DNA of 64,000 nt from Corallium rubrum (taxonomy: Eukaryota; Cnidaria; Anthozoa; Scleralcyonacea; Coralliidae). The DNA lies in assembly GCA_964035015.1 (NCBI GenBank), contig OZ036005.1, positions 6,438,188-6,502,187 on the forward strand, read 5' to 3'. Positions 43,001 through 52,100 of the stretch are shown here, piece after piece. Under the pieces are notes generated by a model. The model worked only from the letters and a program-made list of their open reading frames with translations, made no database searches and was not told where the DNA came from. The translations under genes and the position numbers were made by a program. Each line of letters begins with the position of its first letter. Position 1 is the stretch's first letter.

Positions 43001-45006
43001 AATTCTTGAGCAGCTATCCTAATTAACTGTTGGCATTACCACCTTATTATATATACAGAACTCGCGATCGAGCTCTCGGCAACGGCCTCCGTGGCTCAGT
43101 GGTCAGAGCATTGCACTAGAATCGCAAGGTCGTGGGTTCAATTCCTGCCGGAGGGCCTGTGTAGTTGCATTTTTCGCAACTGCTCCCGGTTTGGTCTTAA
43201 AATGTATATATTCTACACTCGAATTTTCCTTCACCCTAAATCCTTAGAACATGCTGTGTGATCGAGTGAAATGCCCAATATCATTTATAATATACCCAAT
43301 TCTCTCCTGGCATTTCCTTAGAATATCCTAATTAACTGTTGTCATTCTTCGCATTTTGCAGACGCTTAGCAACTAGCTTGCAATGGTGCCATGTTTTCAG
43401 TTTTTGAATGTTGGTGGAAAATTCAACAAAATAGTGATGTTTCAGGCACATTACATTTGGAAATGTGTTCAGTATTCAATGGATCTTTCCCAGAGCCTGC
43501 AGTTGGTCCTTTTGTGCAGCAACAAGAACCATTACTGCACAAAAGGACCACAGGCTCTAGGAACAATACCTATATCATTCACCTTGTTTGAGTACTGCTG
43601 ATAGGAATATCTACTATCCAAATGTGGATACTAAATTTCAAGGAGGCATACCAGATTCTAAGTGCCTATCCCACTTTGTGATTGCAGAAAACTACAAATC
43701 CCATGCTGTGATAAAAATACATAATTATTCAAATGATTTAAAAAATTACCTGATTTTTCTCATGGACATCAGAGTTTCCACTGTCAGCCATTGCTCCTGA
43801 GTTAGGTCTAATACCTAACAACTGCAACATGGCTTCAGCAGCATTCATCTTGGCCTCTTTCTTGTTTGCTCCAGACCCTCTGGCAGTGTGTGAATCAACT
43901 TCCACTTGCATAGTGAACTCTTTATTTCTGATGCCTTCCTCTCCGACCAAGGTGTACACAGGTAGTGACTCCTTGCGACGCTGACGAAGTTGACCAAGTA
44001 GGCTGATGGGATTTAAGCTGGGATCCAATTCCTTCAGCGATTTCTTTCCATAACCACCATGATTATAGAGGCGGCCTTTGGGATTATAAGTTGACTTTAC
44101 AGGAAGAGGTGGTAATTTGTTTAGCTCTTCAAGAATTTTCATCGACGCGGCATGTTTAGAAGCCTTCTTTCCAGACCCCTCTCCCATAGCATTCAAATTG
44201 TCAACCGTAACTGATGTTACAAACAAACGATTATGAGGAGGACCACTGGACGAAACCACTTCAAAAACAAGCTTCATCTTACGCTTACTGGCTATTTCAT
44301 ACACCAGACTGATTGCAGATTTAATTGGATTGGCACTTGGTTTTACGACACTTTCCGTTTTCACTTGTGGCTCACCAACAGCATCCATTTTGACACCACC
44401 AACCGGATTCTCATTCAAGGGGTCGTTTTCCAGCTTCATATCCATGTTGAGCTCTGCACGAAGATCAGGTAAGGCATTTTGAGCTGCATTGTGTCGAGCA
44501 TCTTTTATTCGATTGCCTTCACCAAAATATTCTTTATCACCGATTTTAAGGGAGACAGTAACTTTGGTAGGAGAGTTGCTGTAGGATTGAAAGCCGGATG
44601 GGTATGGCTTATTTAACTGGCCACCATATTGAGGATAAGCATTGCTTGGTGCTGGAGTTGGACCAGGATGTTGCCTAGTGTCCAAAGCGAAATCAGTGTA
44701 GATCACTTGCTTGCCTAACTTCATAGCAAGGTTGTTGAGCTCGACGGACGGTGCGATGTTCATTGGCTTCACTTTTCGCTCTGGTTTGGTTAAACCACAA
44801 GAATCCAAACCAGACTGTGCAGCTTCGTGCTTGGCGTTCTTGATAGTCTGACCAACGCCAAAGTATGAACCATTTGGAAGGCTTAATTCTACTTTAAACG
44901 ACCTCTGATGCGGCGGTCCTGCTTCTTCAACCAGTTGGTAATCAGGGACGATATTATTCGACTTACACAGCTCGTTCATCGAACTAATCGGTGTCTTTTG
45001 TGTCAT
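27973..45006 (-). CDS. STAU: Staufen, dsRNA-binding protein (complete, 6 coding exons)
   Basis: Staufen binds double-stranded stems in mRNAs, drives mRNA localisation on microtubules and, in vertebrates, Staufen-mediated decay. Minus-strand coding exons: 45006-43750, 38891-38610, 37022-36867, 34663-34502, 29637-29439, 28043-27973. All borders are GT-AG, phases agree, total 2127 nt (708 residues). Domains: dsRBD1 about 9-72; dsRBD2 about 88-180 with an insert of about 45 residues (105-147), a Drosophila-Staufen-like feature; dsRBD3 about 226-296 (GSGKKASKHAA); dsRBD4 about 332-398 (NKKEAKMNAA); dsRBD5 about 600-665, ending the core with AFEHAAANALVPLL. LPPGLLPILPE before dsRBD5 matches the LPPGILPMVPE-type stretch of vertebrate STAU. 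The start ATG has context ACC-ATG-A. Its introns, 1.4 to 4.9 kb, are loaded with foldback elements. Confidence 0.96.
28106..29255. mobile_element. MITE split by a nested 980-bp element
   Basis: The halves (28106-28212 and 29193-29255) carry the AGGCGAC...CGCGAAGCGAC and inverse blocks of the family seen intact at 50139-50293. Between them, 28213-29192 starts CCATAGAAATAAT and ends ATTATTTCTATGG, and is bounded by CCGGAA duplicates (28207-28212, 29193-29198). The nested element has no recognisable gene; GCGGAT-TATAAGGGCAAA occurs near both of its ends. Lies in the last Staufen intron. Confidence 0.85.
29439..29637 (-). CDS. STAU: Staufen coding exon 5 (second half of dsRBD5)
   Basis: ENNEQCLAVVTISTVPPLI through AFEHAAANALVPLL. 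Two in-phase donors are visible: GTAAGT after 29439 and GTAAGG after 29451, 12 nt apart. Either keeps the last exon in frame, giving isoforms that differ by four residues. Confidence 0.92.
29700..31755. repeat. Inverted-repeat-rich block in Staufen intron 4
   Basis: Blocks around 29755-29830 and 30462-30540 are inverted copies (CAGGTTACAC / TCCATGATGCAA). GGGATAGGGT-type words recur at 31210-31380 and 31725. 31378-31705 is a distinct element (CGCGAGCC-TGATTGGTCAATTG to TTTGGTATTTCTTTAT) with an inverted copy at 59970-60325. No coding exon. Confidence 0.55.
32860..33000. repeat. Fragment of the 61-bp minisatellite family
   Basis: Two diverged units with TGTTACACGGTGCAG and TGTTACACAGTGCAG spacing, and the GAGACAAGTTTCACG word. 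Not expanded here. Confidence 0.55.
33025..33400. repeat. Two adjacent foldback elements
   Basis: 33025-33165 has CATGACTTGAGGGAAATTAG arms around a CCGAGGGAAGATTTGTGAAAG hairpin. 33235-33365 has TAATTTTCCCGTGCATGTTG arms. Both lie in Staufen intron 4. Confidence 0.75.
33452..33868. mobile_element. MITE with TTGTTATATAGCTAGAGTTTC ends
   Basis: The 24-25-bp termini are perfect inverted copies. The interior has inverted GCCCGCT blocks at 33566-33606. Non-coding. Confidence 0.85.
34118..34417. mobile_element. MITE with TACCCTGG...CAGGGTA ends
   Basis: The inverted ends TACCCTGGTCCCAAAGG and the complement-like right end both include GCCGCCTGCTA.CCC in opposite orientation. An inner GCTGAAAGCGGC block is also inverted. 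Located 85 bp downstream of the Staufen exon 4 donor. Confidence 0.75.
34502..34663 (-). CDS. STAU: Staufen coding exon 4 (first half of dsRBD5)
   Basis: IGPTVTVLNRAP... then QQLAESGGFQVQYQDTTK, matching the LDYLSRVQGFQVEYKD start of vertebrate dsRBD5. It splits the domain in phase 0 before the next exon's ENNEQC. Confidence 0.94.
35984..36302. mobile_element. MITE with TAGCCTGTGCA ends
   Basis: The ends TAGCCTGTGCACATCCGG and its inverse are followed by a second inverted pair, GCCGGTAATC. The element is about 320 bp. A foldback with CTCTGGGATAATCCG arms follows at 36478-36645. Confidence 0.75.
36867..37022 (-). CDS. STAU: Staufen coding exon 3
   Basis: Contains QLPPGLLPILPEMA, a conserved Staufen linker motif between dsRBD4 and dsRBD5. 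Acceptor CCTTTTAG, donor GTCAGT, phase 0 on both sides. Confidence 0.9.
37290..38040 (+). mobile_element. Decayed LINE fragment (reverse-transcriptase C-terminal end)
   Basis: On the plus strand, antisense to Staufen, pieces in different frames read LKGKLYVTCVRSAMVYGSGTW, ERTEMRMVRWMCGVSLKDR, RNRLRWLGHVLRKDDGDW and EGTRGRGRPRMTW. These are the standard C-terminal blocks of non-LTR elements after the RT domain. Multiple frameshifts; truncated at the 5' side. Confidence 0.88.
38610..38891 (-). CDS. STAU: Staufen coding exon 2 (Ser/Glu-rich linker) with NAGNAG acceptor
   Basis: 94 codons rich in Ser, Glu and Gln (SSEDEG, SSQCSSEEE), an acidic linker that follows dsRBD4. The acceptor reads TTTTAGCAG, so the exon may begin at 38891 or 38888, adding or removing one Gln. 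Confidence 0.88.
39006..39258. repeat. Foldback element (CATAGAGATCATATAAATAC arms)
   Basis: About 30-bp perfect arms at 39006-39040 and 39227-39258; an inner ACC/GGTTGGCAAA pair is also inverted. In Staufen intron 1. Confidence 0.8.
39262..40880. mobile_element. TIR element carrying a nested 782-bp transposon
   Basis: The outer arms (CTGAAAAATAGGACTGGATC at about 39281, inverted at about 40845) and an inner pair (CCATATTGGAGTGACC / GGTCACTCCAACATGG) enclose the 39773-40554 transposon. Confidence 0.65.
39764..40563. mobile_element. Non-autonomous TIR transposon, copy 2 (782 bp) with 9-bp target duplication
   Basis: The element spans 39773-40554 and its ends match copy 1 at 11439-12205. It is bounded by exact GGAGGACAC duplicates (39764-39772 and 40555-40563). 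A 9-bp duplication suggests the Mutator-like group, but the ends alone do not prove it. No transposase. Confidence 0.9.
41800..42210. repeat. Degenerate minisatellite (GTTA-GCTAC-TTCTGAAAA)
   Basis: More than ten imperfect copies of an about 22-25-bp unit such as AAGTTATGCTACATTCTGAA. Small open frames here are by-products. Confidence 0.65.
43083..43287 (+). mobile_element. tRNA-derived SINE, full head
   Basis: 43084-43157 folds as a near-complete cloverleaf: GGCCTCC acceptor strand, A box TGGCTCAGTGG, anticodon loop reading AGA, B box GGTTCAATTCC. It lacks the long variable arm of a true tRNA-Ser. It continues into the SINE tail shared with 19884-20078 and the inverse of 47170-47330. Confidence 0.8.
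43750..45006 (-). CDS. STAU: Staufen coding exon 1 (dsRBD1-4)
   Basis: A single 419-codon exon with four dsRNA-binding domains. It ends HEKNQ before the donor GTAATT, phase 0. The 5' UTR upstream on the minus strand contains GGCGGCCATTTTA shortly before ATG, resembling a YY1-type element. Confidence 0.97.
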
Positions 45007-45309
45007 GGTTTTTCCTTTCCAAATAAAATGGCCGCCGAGTTCGTTTCGAATGTCAGAACGAATTTTGTCAAAATACCACTTCTTTCTCGTCCAAACCGAG
45101 AAAAATCAAAAAAACAAAGTGAGAACACGTTGGAAGTGTTCTAGGGACTTTAAAAAACGGGACGGAGACCCCACACTTTTGTAAATTGCTTTCTCAAAAG
45201 TGGACACAAACTGTCGAACATGAGGTCTGCTCCTGTTTTCTGCTGAGCCTACTGCGCACGCGCGAGTTTATAGGCATCGCGCGGATACAAGTGATTGGAA
45301 GTCTGGAAC

Positions 45310-45965
45310 TAGGAAAGAAATTATCACTTGTACTGATCACAAAATTAGTTAATTATTATTACATAATTATTTTAGTATGGCATAATTAATTATGACTAAA
45401 TTAATTAATTATTGCAAAATTAATTATTACAAAATTAGTTGATTATTACAAAGTTAGTTAATTATTACATAATTTATTATTACAAAATTAGGTGATTACC
45501 AAATTAGTTAATTATTACATAATAATTTATTATTACAACATTAATTAATTTTCCATATTTATCACAAAATTGGTTTAATTAGTACAAAATTAATTAATTA
45601 TTACAAATTAGTTAATCATTAAAAAAATAGTTAAATACTATAAAATTAATTAATTATTACAAAATTAGTTATTACATAATTAGTTAATTATTACAAAGTT
45701 AAATAATTATATAGTTGATTATTGCAAAATTAATTACAAAATTAGTTAATTATTACGAAATTAATTGACTATTAATTACAAAATTAGTTAATTATTACAA
45801 GATTAGTTGATTACTACATAAATAGTAATTTTTTACAAAATTAATTAATTATTACAAAATTAGTTAATTTTCACATAATTAGTTAGTTATTAGAAAATTA
45901 GTTAGTTATTAAAAAATATCCAATTATTACATAACTACTTAATTTTAACAAAAATAGTTTTGAAA
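45310..45965. repeat. Degenerate TTAATTATTACAAAA tandem array
   Basis: About 650 bp of an imperfect 17-20-bp unit (ATTAGTTAATTATTACAAA). It is almost pure A+T, immediately upstream of Staufen on the other side of its promoter. Confidence 0.85.
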
Positions 45966-46282
45966 CAAGGACAACAACAAAATTTCGTTTTAGTTCTTTA
46001 ATTTGGCCTGACCAAAACAGATAAACAGATAAAATCAAAATAAAAAGATAAACGGAAGAGAAGAGATAGAGACCGCGATATCCGAGCTAGCATATCTGTC
46101 TCTTCTATTTTCTTTTCAATTTTTCTTTTGAATTCTTTTCAATTTCGTTTATTGTCTTAGCTTTTGTATATTTTCAATAGAATTCAAAAGGCTGAAAATG
46201 ACGTCAAGTGCGGCAAATGACGTACTTTGCACTTATTAAAAGGGTCTACAGAATGTCATACATCGAATTCAAGCTATGTTCA

Positions 46283-46377
46283 AATCATCTGAGTTCCAGT
46301 AGCTCAAAGGATAGTGCAACTCACCGGGGATCAGAAGATTGTGGGTTTGAGTTCCACTTGGGAACTCAGAAAATTTT
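46283..46377 (+). mobile_element. tRNA-derived SINE (diverged)
   Basis: GAGTTCCAGTAGCTCAAAGG, then GGGTTTGAGTTCC and GGAACTCAGAAAATTTTCTGA, the same layout as the 2300-2375 and 55.8-kb copies. The rest of 45966-47160 shows no gene. Confidence 0.55.
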
Positions 46378-47169
46378 CTGAAATAGTTCAACATTATTTA
46401 CACTCAATAAACTCTTTTAGTATAAATACACAATAGTATAATATAAAGCCCTCGGACGCGCGTCCTCGAGTCTTTATATAGCATAAATCCCTCGTTCTCG
46501 GGATTTATCTATTACATAAACTTTATGTAAATCAAGAGGAATCTATGTCACATATATAGACCCCCATTAAACATGGATTTTCTTTGTATTTTCCTCATGA
46601 ATTATTAATGAGTTTTAGAAGTAGATTTACACATGGTTTCACATTAATTTAAAATTTTTTACAACAACTTGACAGCCTAATTTTTTATTTTATAGTGATA
46701 TCAAATAAATAAATCCCCCTGTAAAAAAATAATAATGTTCATCCCTACTGGCCTACTTACAATCTAACCGCAAGGTAAACAGGATTAGTTGGACATTAAA
46801 ATTTTAATGAGAAATATATTGGTTTCTGGAATCTAAAAGAGTCACGTTATTAGCCAAAATTTGTTTGAACGATTGGTAACAAAGTAGTACATTGCTCACT
46901 TCCATTTCGTTTACTAATCAACAAATCTAAACAACTATCAGGTTTACGTTATAATGTCTTTAGGAATTAGCAGTATCCGAAAAATAGTTTGGAGAAGAAA
47001 TTGTTCAGTCGTGTGTCGCGACAATGTTTGAGATAAGTAAATACTTTTGATATTATGAACAGGAAAATAGACAGTTGGAAAAACTGTTGCCGTGAATGTT
47101 CTAGATTGTAACATTGCTCCCAAAACGTTAAACTTTACTTGTTTGTCTAGATCAATGTATATATAGTCT

Positions 47170-47330
47170 TAAAAAAGTACTTAGAATATATACATTATAA
47201 GACCAAACCGGGACCAGTTGTGAAAAATGCAACATCAAGGCCTTCAGGCTAGGAATTGAACCCGCGACCCTGCGATGCTAGTGCAGTGCTCTGACCACTG
47301 AGCTACGGAAGCCGTTGCCAAGAACTTGGC
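47170..47330 (-). mobile_element. tRNA-derived SINE
   Basis: On the minus strand: GGCTTCCGTAGCTCAGTGG, an anticodon loop reading AGC, GGGTTCAATTCC, then the GATGTTGCATTTTTCACAAC tail and CCCGGTTTGGTCTTA. Confidence 0.75.
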
Positions 47331-47789
47331 CACGAGTTCTGTATATATAATGTGGTAATTCCGAGAGTAGAATTGGGTATATTACAAGTAACATTTGGCA
47401 TATCACTCAATTAAACTGGATGCACTAGGTAATTTAAGTGAAGGAAAATTTTGAGTGTGGAATACCAGTACATCCAGTTTAATCGAGTGAAATGCCAAAT
47501 TTTTCTAGTCTTAAGAAAGACTGGTGACGGTAGTGACTGACGTTTCGTTTCGAAGGCAGCCCAACCCACACAATATGACGTTCTAAAATATTACCAGTAC
47601 TTATTGTTTGCAAAGCTATTTTAAGGCTTTAATTATTTAAGGTAGATTTATGAAGTATAAAACAGTCTTAGCTGAATCCTTATAAAATATTATCCTATTA
47701 CTTTGCGTATCATGGCTCAGTGCTGCTTACAAAAGCTCTGTTATTTTTCATGCTGTCTCGCAACTACGCCAACACCTGACGTAATTGTT

Positions 47790-48240
47790 GCAAGATAAGT
47801 TGTACGAACCATTGCAGTGTGTAACATGCTGTGCAATAATCAAGATCATTGTGAGACAAGTTACACGAACCATTGCAGTGTGTAACATGCTGTGCAATGG
47901 TCAATATTGTTGTGAGACAAGTTACACAAACCATTGCAGTGTGTAACATGCTGTGCAATAATCAAGATCATTGTGAGACAAGTTACACGAACCATTGCAG
48001 TGTGTGACATGTTCTGCAATGGCCAAGATCGTTGTGAAACAAGTTGCACTAGGAACCATTGCAGTGTGTAACATATACTGTACAATAATCAAGATCGTTG
48101 TGAGACGCTATGCAATGATAATTAAAGATCATTGTGCGACAAGTTGCACAAACCATTGCAGTGTGTAACATGCTGTACAATGATCAAGATCATTGTGAGA
48201 CAAATTGTACAAACCATTCCAGTGTGTAACGACACTGCTG
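47790..48240. repeat. 61-bp minisatellite, second locus (inverted)
   Basis: The units share ACATGCTGTGCAAT, spaced 61 bp at 47824, 47885, 47946 and 48007, then become irregular. This is the reverse complement of the 7.6-8.79 kb array. It ends about 180 bp before the start codon of OATP exon 1A, in the position of a promoter or 5' UTR. Confidence 0.88.
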
Positions 48241-48421
48241 TGCAATATAGTTTTGCATAGTGCTAATCGTTACTATATTTCGAACTTACTATTCACAAAT
48301 ATGTGCTTGGGCCACCCACGGTTTGCCAAGTAATCACGTGTTTGCCCATTTTGCAATCTCATTAAATGAAAAAGTTCAACAAAAGCAAATTCCATACTGA
48401 TGAACAACCCCTCCATATCAT

Positions 48422-49153
48422 ATGGCGAAAGACAACACTGAGTCGAAATCGGATCTTGATCTACCAACTGACAAAGCCACCATTACGGCAGATGACTACA
48501 ATGGTTATGGTTGGTTTGCTTACAGACCAACTTGCCTCCAGAAATGTCTATCTTCAAAATGGATTCTCTCAAGTTGCAGTTTTCTAATTTTCTGTCAAGC
48601 GTTTATTGTCTCGGGTCTCTCAGCCCTTGTTGTAACATCGATTGAAAAACGATATTTCCTGCGAAGTACCCAGGTCGGGGTTATCTTCTCGTTCTACGAT
48701 GTTGGTAGCACCATTCTGACTGTAGTCGTCAGTTATTTTGGCCACTACCACAAACCGAAATGGCTTGGTACTGGATCGCTTTTTCTAGGCGCCGGATGCC
48801 TAATCTTCGCGCTACCTCAACTATTTGTCGGCGAATACCAACCAACTATTTCTCAAGATTCTGACCTTTGTCAAACTAACCAAACCGCGTTCTGGAACGC
48901 TACAACCACCACCGAGGCAAGCTGCAGAGATTTTAAGTGGTACACGGTATTTGCGTTTATCGCAGGGCAGTTAGTTATCGGAGCGGGTTGTTCGCCAATT
49001 TTCAATCTCGGTGCAGCTTATTTAGACGAGAATGTGTCACTCAAGAATTCGGGTTTGTATCTTGGGATTTACTATTCTGTGGCAGCAGCTGGCTCCGGAC
49101 TTGGGTTTCTGCTTGGAGGATATTTTCTGGCAATCTACGTTGATATTGTATTG
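48422..49153 (+). CDS. OATP/SLCO transporter first exon, copy 1A
   Basis: 244 codons from an ATG to TTG|GTATGT, phase 0. It encodes the N-terminal third of an organic anion transporting polypeptide (sodium-independent uptake of bulky organic anions): cytosolic start, FRP-like YRPTCLQKC, then about five membrane segments (about residues 50-75, 88-108, 116-137, 178-205, 213-240). A lumenal loop carries NQT and NAT sequons between two Cys. The family-type DENVSLKNSGLYLG stretch precedes the last helix. Well over half of its residues are identical by eye to exon 1B at 59141. No second exon is visible between the two. It is either an alternative first exon sharing the downstream exons of 1B, or a truncated tandem paralogue. 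Confidence 0.85.
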
Positions 49154-49177
49154 GTATGTATATTTTGAAATATACTT

Positions 49178-49364
49178 TATAGACCACTTTCATAATGGCC
49201 ACCAGTTAAATATTCTTTTATGGGCATCTAAATGAGCTTTTCTGGCCTCGTTATGAAGCAAAGATTCTTTTGAATTGCAAACACACAAACGAGGCCAGAA
49301 AAGGCTTATTAAGATGCACATAAAAGAATATTCAAATTAGTCGCTATTATGAAAGTGGTGTATA
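49178..49364. repeat. MITE beside the OATP exon 1A donor
   Basis: The arms TATAGACCACTTTCATAATGG and the inverse surround inverted GAGGCCAGAAAAG blocks. A relative lies at 10608-10793. It starts 24 bp past the exon's last base. Confidence 0.85.
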
Positions 49365-50138
49365 TGTAATTCTTTGTTTACGGATTATCTGAACACAAAT
49401 CAAATATACTCAGTGTAGCAACTGAGGAAAACCGCGCGTGGGGAAACTGGGGTGAAGTTTTGATTTATCACATTTTACTCTCATGATGAAGGGCTCCGCT
49501 TGAAACGTCAGTATTTCGTTATCAAAACTACACCCGGCAGTTTACTACCTTTTCACTCCGGGTGTATCAATATCTGTAATCGGCTTTATGAGCAGAATAA
49601 TCAAACTCTTTGCCATGAAATGACTGATTTATGAACACTGCCTAAATAAAATCGAATACTTGAGATGAATAATCACAGTCTTAATGCAAAAAATATGAAA
49701 TCCACTCGTGAAATAGAATGCATGACGAAAGTTTCGGACGTTAACTAACTGATTAAGATGTCTTGTATCGATCATTCACACTGAATTATTAAATATATCC
49801 AGAGTTTAGATTAACAATAATTTTGGTTGATAAATATGTATACAGCAGGAATATGCGATCATCCCGTGATGACAAACGGCAGTTTGTTCCAGTTCATATG
49901 CCATTCATCGCATTCGTTGTTCAGATTTCTTGAAAAGCCCCTATTGTAATATGTTGCACGTGACAAATTCACAACCACTAGCAAAGTGCACAAAGATTTT
50001 GAATTTTGTACTATAAGGAGTTTTCATCAATAAACCATTTGAAGGCAAAAAGTTTGAATGTTTTCAACGTCAAACATTTGATAACACAAATCGATACACA
50101 ATCTCAGCACGGTGACAATTTCAGACCGCCACAGCGGT
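49365..50138. other. Intron or intergenic, nothing recognised
   Basis: AT-rich sequence between the exon 1A MITE and the 50.14-kb MITE. It contains the TGAAACGTCAGTATTTCGTTATCAA word also seen near 1.97 kb (a dispersed repeat tail) but no exon or RNA gene I can support. Confidence 0.5.
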
Positions 50139-50293
50139 TAAGCCGGTTTTCCACTAGGCGACTTTTTTCGCGCGAAGCGACTTTTTCTTTTGTCTCATGA
50201 GCTCTGAGCTGGAGCTAATCAGAAATCTATTGAATTCGAACAAAAGAAAGTCGCTTCGCGCGAAAAAAGTCGCCTAGTGGAAAACCGGCTTTA
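50139..50293. mobile_element. Intact MITE (AAGCCGGTTTTCCAC ends)
   Basis: Near-perfect palindrome-like element of about 155 bp: AAGCCGGTTTTCCACTAGG and inverse, with inverted CGCGCGAAGCGAC blocks. It is the reference copy for the split element at 28.1-29.26 kb, and abuts a 5S rRNA-like fragment. Confidence 0.9.
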
Positions 50294-50337
50294 GACGGGA
50301 TTAATATTCGGATGGGTGACCGCTTGGGAATGACCCC
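50292..50337 (+). other. 5S rRNA-derived fragment
   Basis: GGATGGGTGACCGCTTGGGAA matches the 3' half of eukaryotic 5S rRNA (internal control region C and after). Only about 45 bp is present, so it is not a functional gene. A longer inverse match is at 60765-60813. Confidence 0.65.
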
Positions 50338-50459
50338 GCTGCCCCCCCCTTGAGCCCCCCACGAATTAATTGATTTTGGCTCCCTCCCCAGGAAAAGTTC
50401 TTTTTTGCTGTGCGTATACATGCATCGCGAATGTCGACTGCGCATCAGAATGATGCGTT

Positions 50460-50645
50460 CTGAGTCGGGATAAAACTTATTTCAATTTATAACATTAGGC
50501 TGAGGAATTCAGTACAATGAGTTCAGAAATGTAAATGAAAATGCAAATGAAAACTGCAGCTTTAGCCTGATGTTATAAAATTAATTAAGTTTTATCCCGA
50601 CTCAGAACGCGTTATTCTGATGCGCAGTCGAGATTCGCGATCCAT
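50460..50645. repeat. Foldback with GATGCGTTCTGAGTCGGGAT arms
   Basis: 50435-50500 and 50580-50640 are inverted copies (CTGCGCATCAGAATGATGCG, GGGATAAAACTTA). A fragment with CGACGCGTTCAGCGTCGGGATA at 52388-52415 is related. Confidence 0.7.
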
Positions 50646-51248
50646 GTATTTAGGACCATAATAATGGAGATTCTCAACAGTAAATAATAAGGAGAGCACA
50701 TAATAATTCAAAACAAAATTTGCTTAAACGGTGACATATTTCTTCTTTGCCCGACTCCATCTGACTTCAGCATGGACTAAGGAACAGTTATAACTTAAAA
50801 ACACTTGCTTACTTCGACGACAAAGTACTTCCCTAGCTCGTCTTATTTTTGCTAGTAATCTTTGTAAACAGGTGCTAGAAATTGGCCAAATTGACCAACA
50901 ACGTTACGGGCGATGCGAAATGCCCGACTTGCTGTGCATTCGGCATGAGTCAGTCTACCCTAGCATAGTACTTCCAAAAGCGTTTGAACTTGCTTGATTT
51001 CAGTCCTTGTGGTCGTTTACGGGTTAACGTAGTTTATATATACACACATGCACGATTTAGGCAAATTCTAAAGAACTCAATGACCTGAATAATGAGAAAC
51101 ACTAGAATACAATAAAATCACGCGCCTTAGAAGCCGCTTAGAATACATAATTATATTACTAGGCGAATAGCGCCAAATTTCTGGTGATGAGGAAAATGTC
51201 GGACTCAGGCCTTTCTTAGCTCTGTAATTCATACGCGACTTTATTACC

Positions 51249-51291
51249 ATAGATATAGATATAGATATAGATATAGATATAGATATAGATA
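51249..51291. repeat. (ATAGAT)n microsatellite
   Basis: About seven perfect hexanucleotide units. Confidence 0.95.
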
Positions 51292-51449
51292 AACAGGTAT
51301 AGATAAATCTTTATATTAGTTAAATAGTTTTTACTTTGATAAGATTATGTGGTGACTAAAAATCTTTTTATAGTTCCTCACAAAATTTTCCATATTATGT
51401 TTGAAAGTGAACAAGCTGATGAGTTCTGACACAAAGCAAAACAGTCAAA

Positions 51450-52100
51450 AATGTGCATGTGTAGGCTAGCATTGCTGCGTAGGATTAAACCTTTTTTAAC
51501 TCAAGAATGTGCTCTTCGTTTATATAAACTCTTGCATCCATGCTGATATTGTTTGCTGCTAGCTGTTACCTGGGGTAATTGTTCAAACTCACTTCTGCTA
51601 CGAATTCTTCGTCTTCAAAAGCGTGCAGCTCGTATTATTTTAGAAGTCGATTATTTCACTTCTTCTGTTCTTCTTTTCTCCAAGCTAAAATGGATACCAG
51701 TTTTTGACCTAATTAAGTTAGGGAAGCTTTTTCTACTATTCGACATATTACTTAACCCTGATGCTCCACCTTCCTTCGTTTATTTTTTTATCTGCCAATA
51801 AACAACATGCTCGTACTAGAGCCTGTTGATCTTAAGCTGCCTTACACAAGTACTAATTTTGGTAAGCGCACATTTCTCTACAGTGCTTCAATTCTTTTTA
51901 ACTCATTAGACAATAAATAGAAGCAACTCGCCATATCATCAGCAAGTACTACTGATGCTCCTACAATATTAAGAATAACTACCACTAAAAACAAACTCCG
52001 TTATTACTTTCTTGATAAACTTACTTGTATTGACCATCTAGAAGATTTGTTTTGTTTAAACTGTAAATTTCTATTGAATTGTGAATGTATTTAACTATAG
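51450..52100 (+). mobile_element. LINE 3' fragment (non-LTR retrotransposon)
   Basis: Broken frames read LALLRRIKPFLTQECALRLYK, RILRLQKRAARIIL and SKLKWIPVFDLIKLGKL, the conserved C-terminal run of CR1/L2-like reverse transcriptase proteins, followed by LRNYYFLDKL-type tail codons. In-frame stops and frameshifts show it is dead. Confidence 0.85.

Noticed and set aside
43084-43157. Functional tRNA gene
   Set aside because: The cloverleaf is nearly complete, but at least two other loci share the sequence well beyond the tRNA part. A Ser anticodon without the long variable arm also points to a SINE head.
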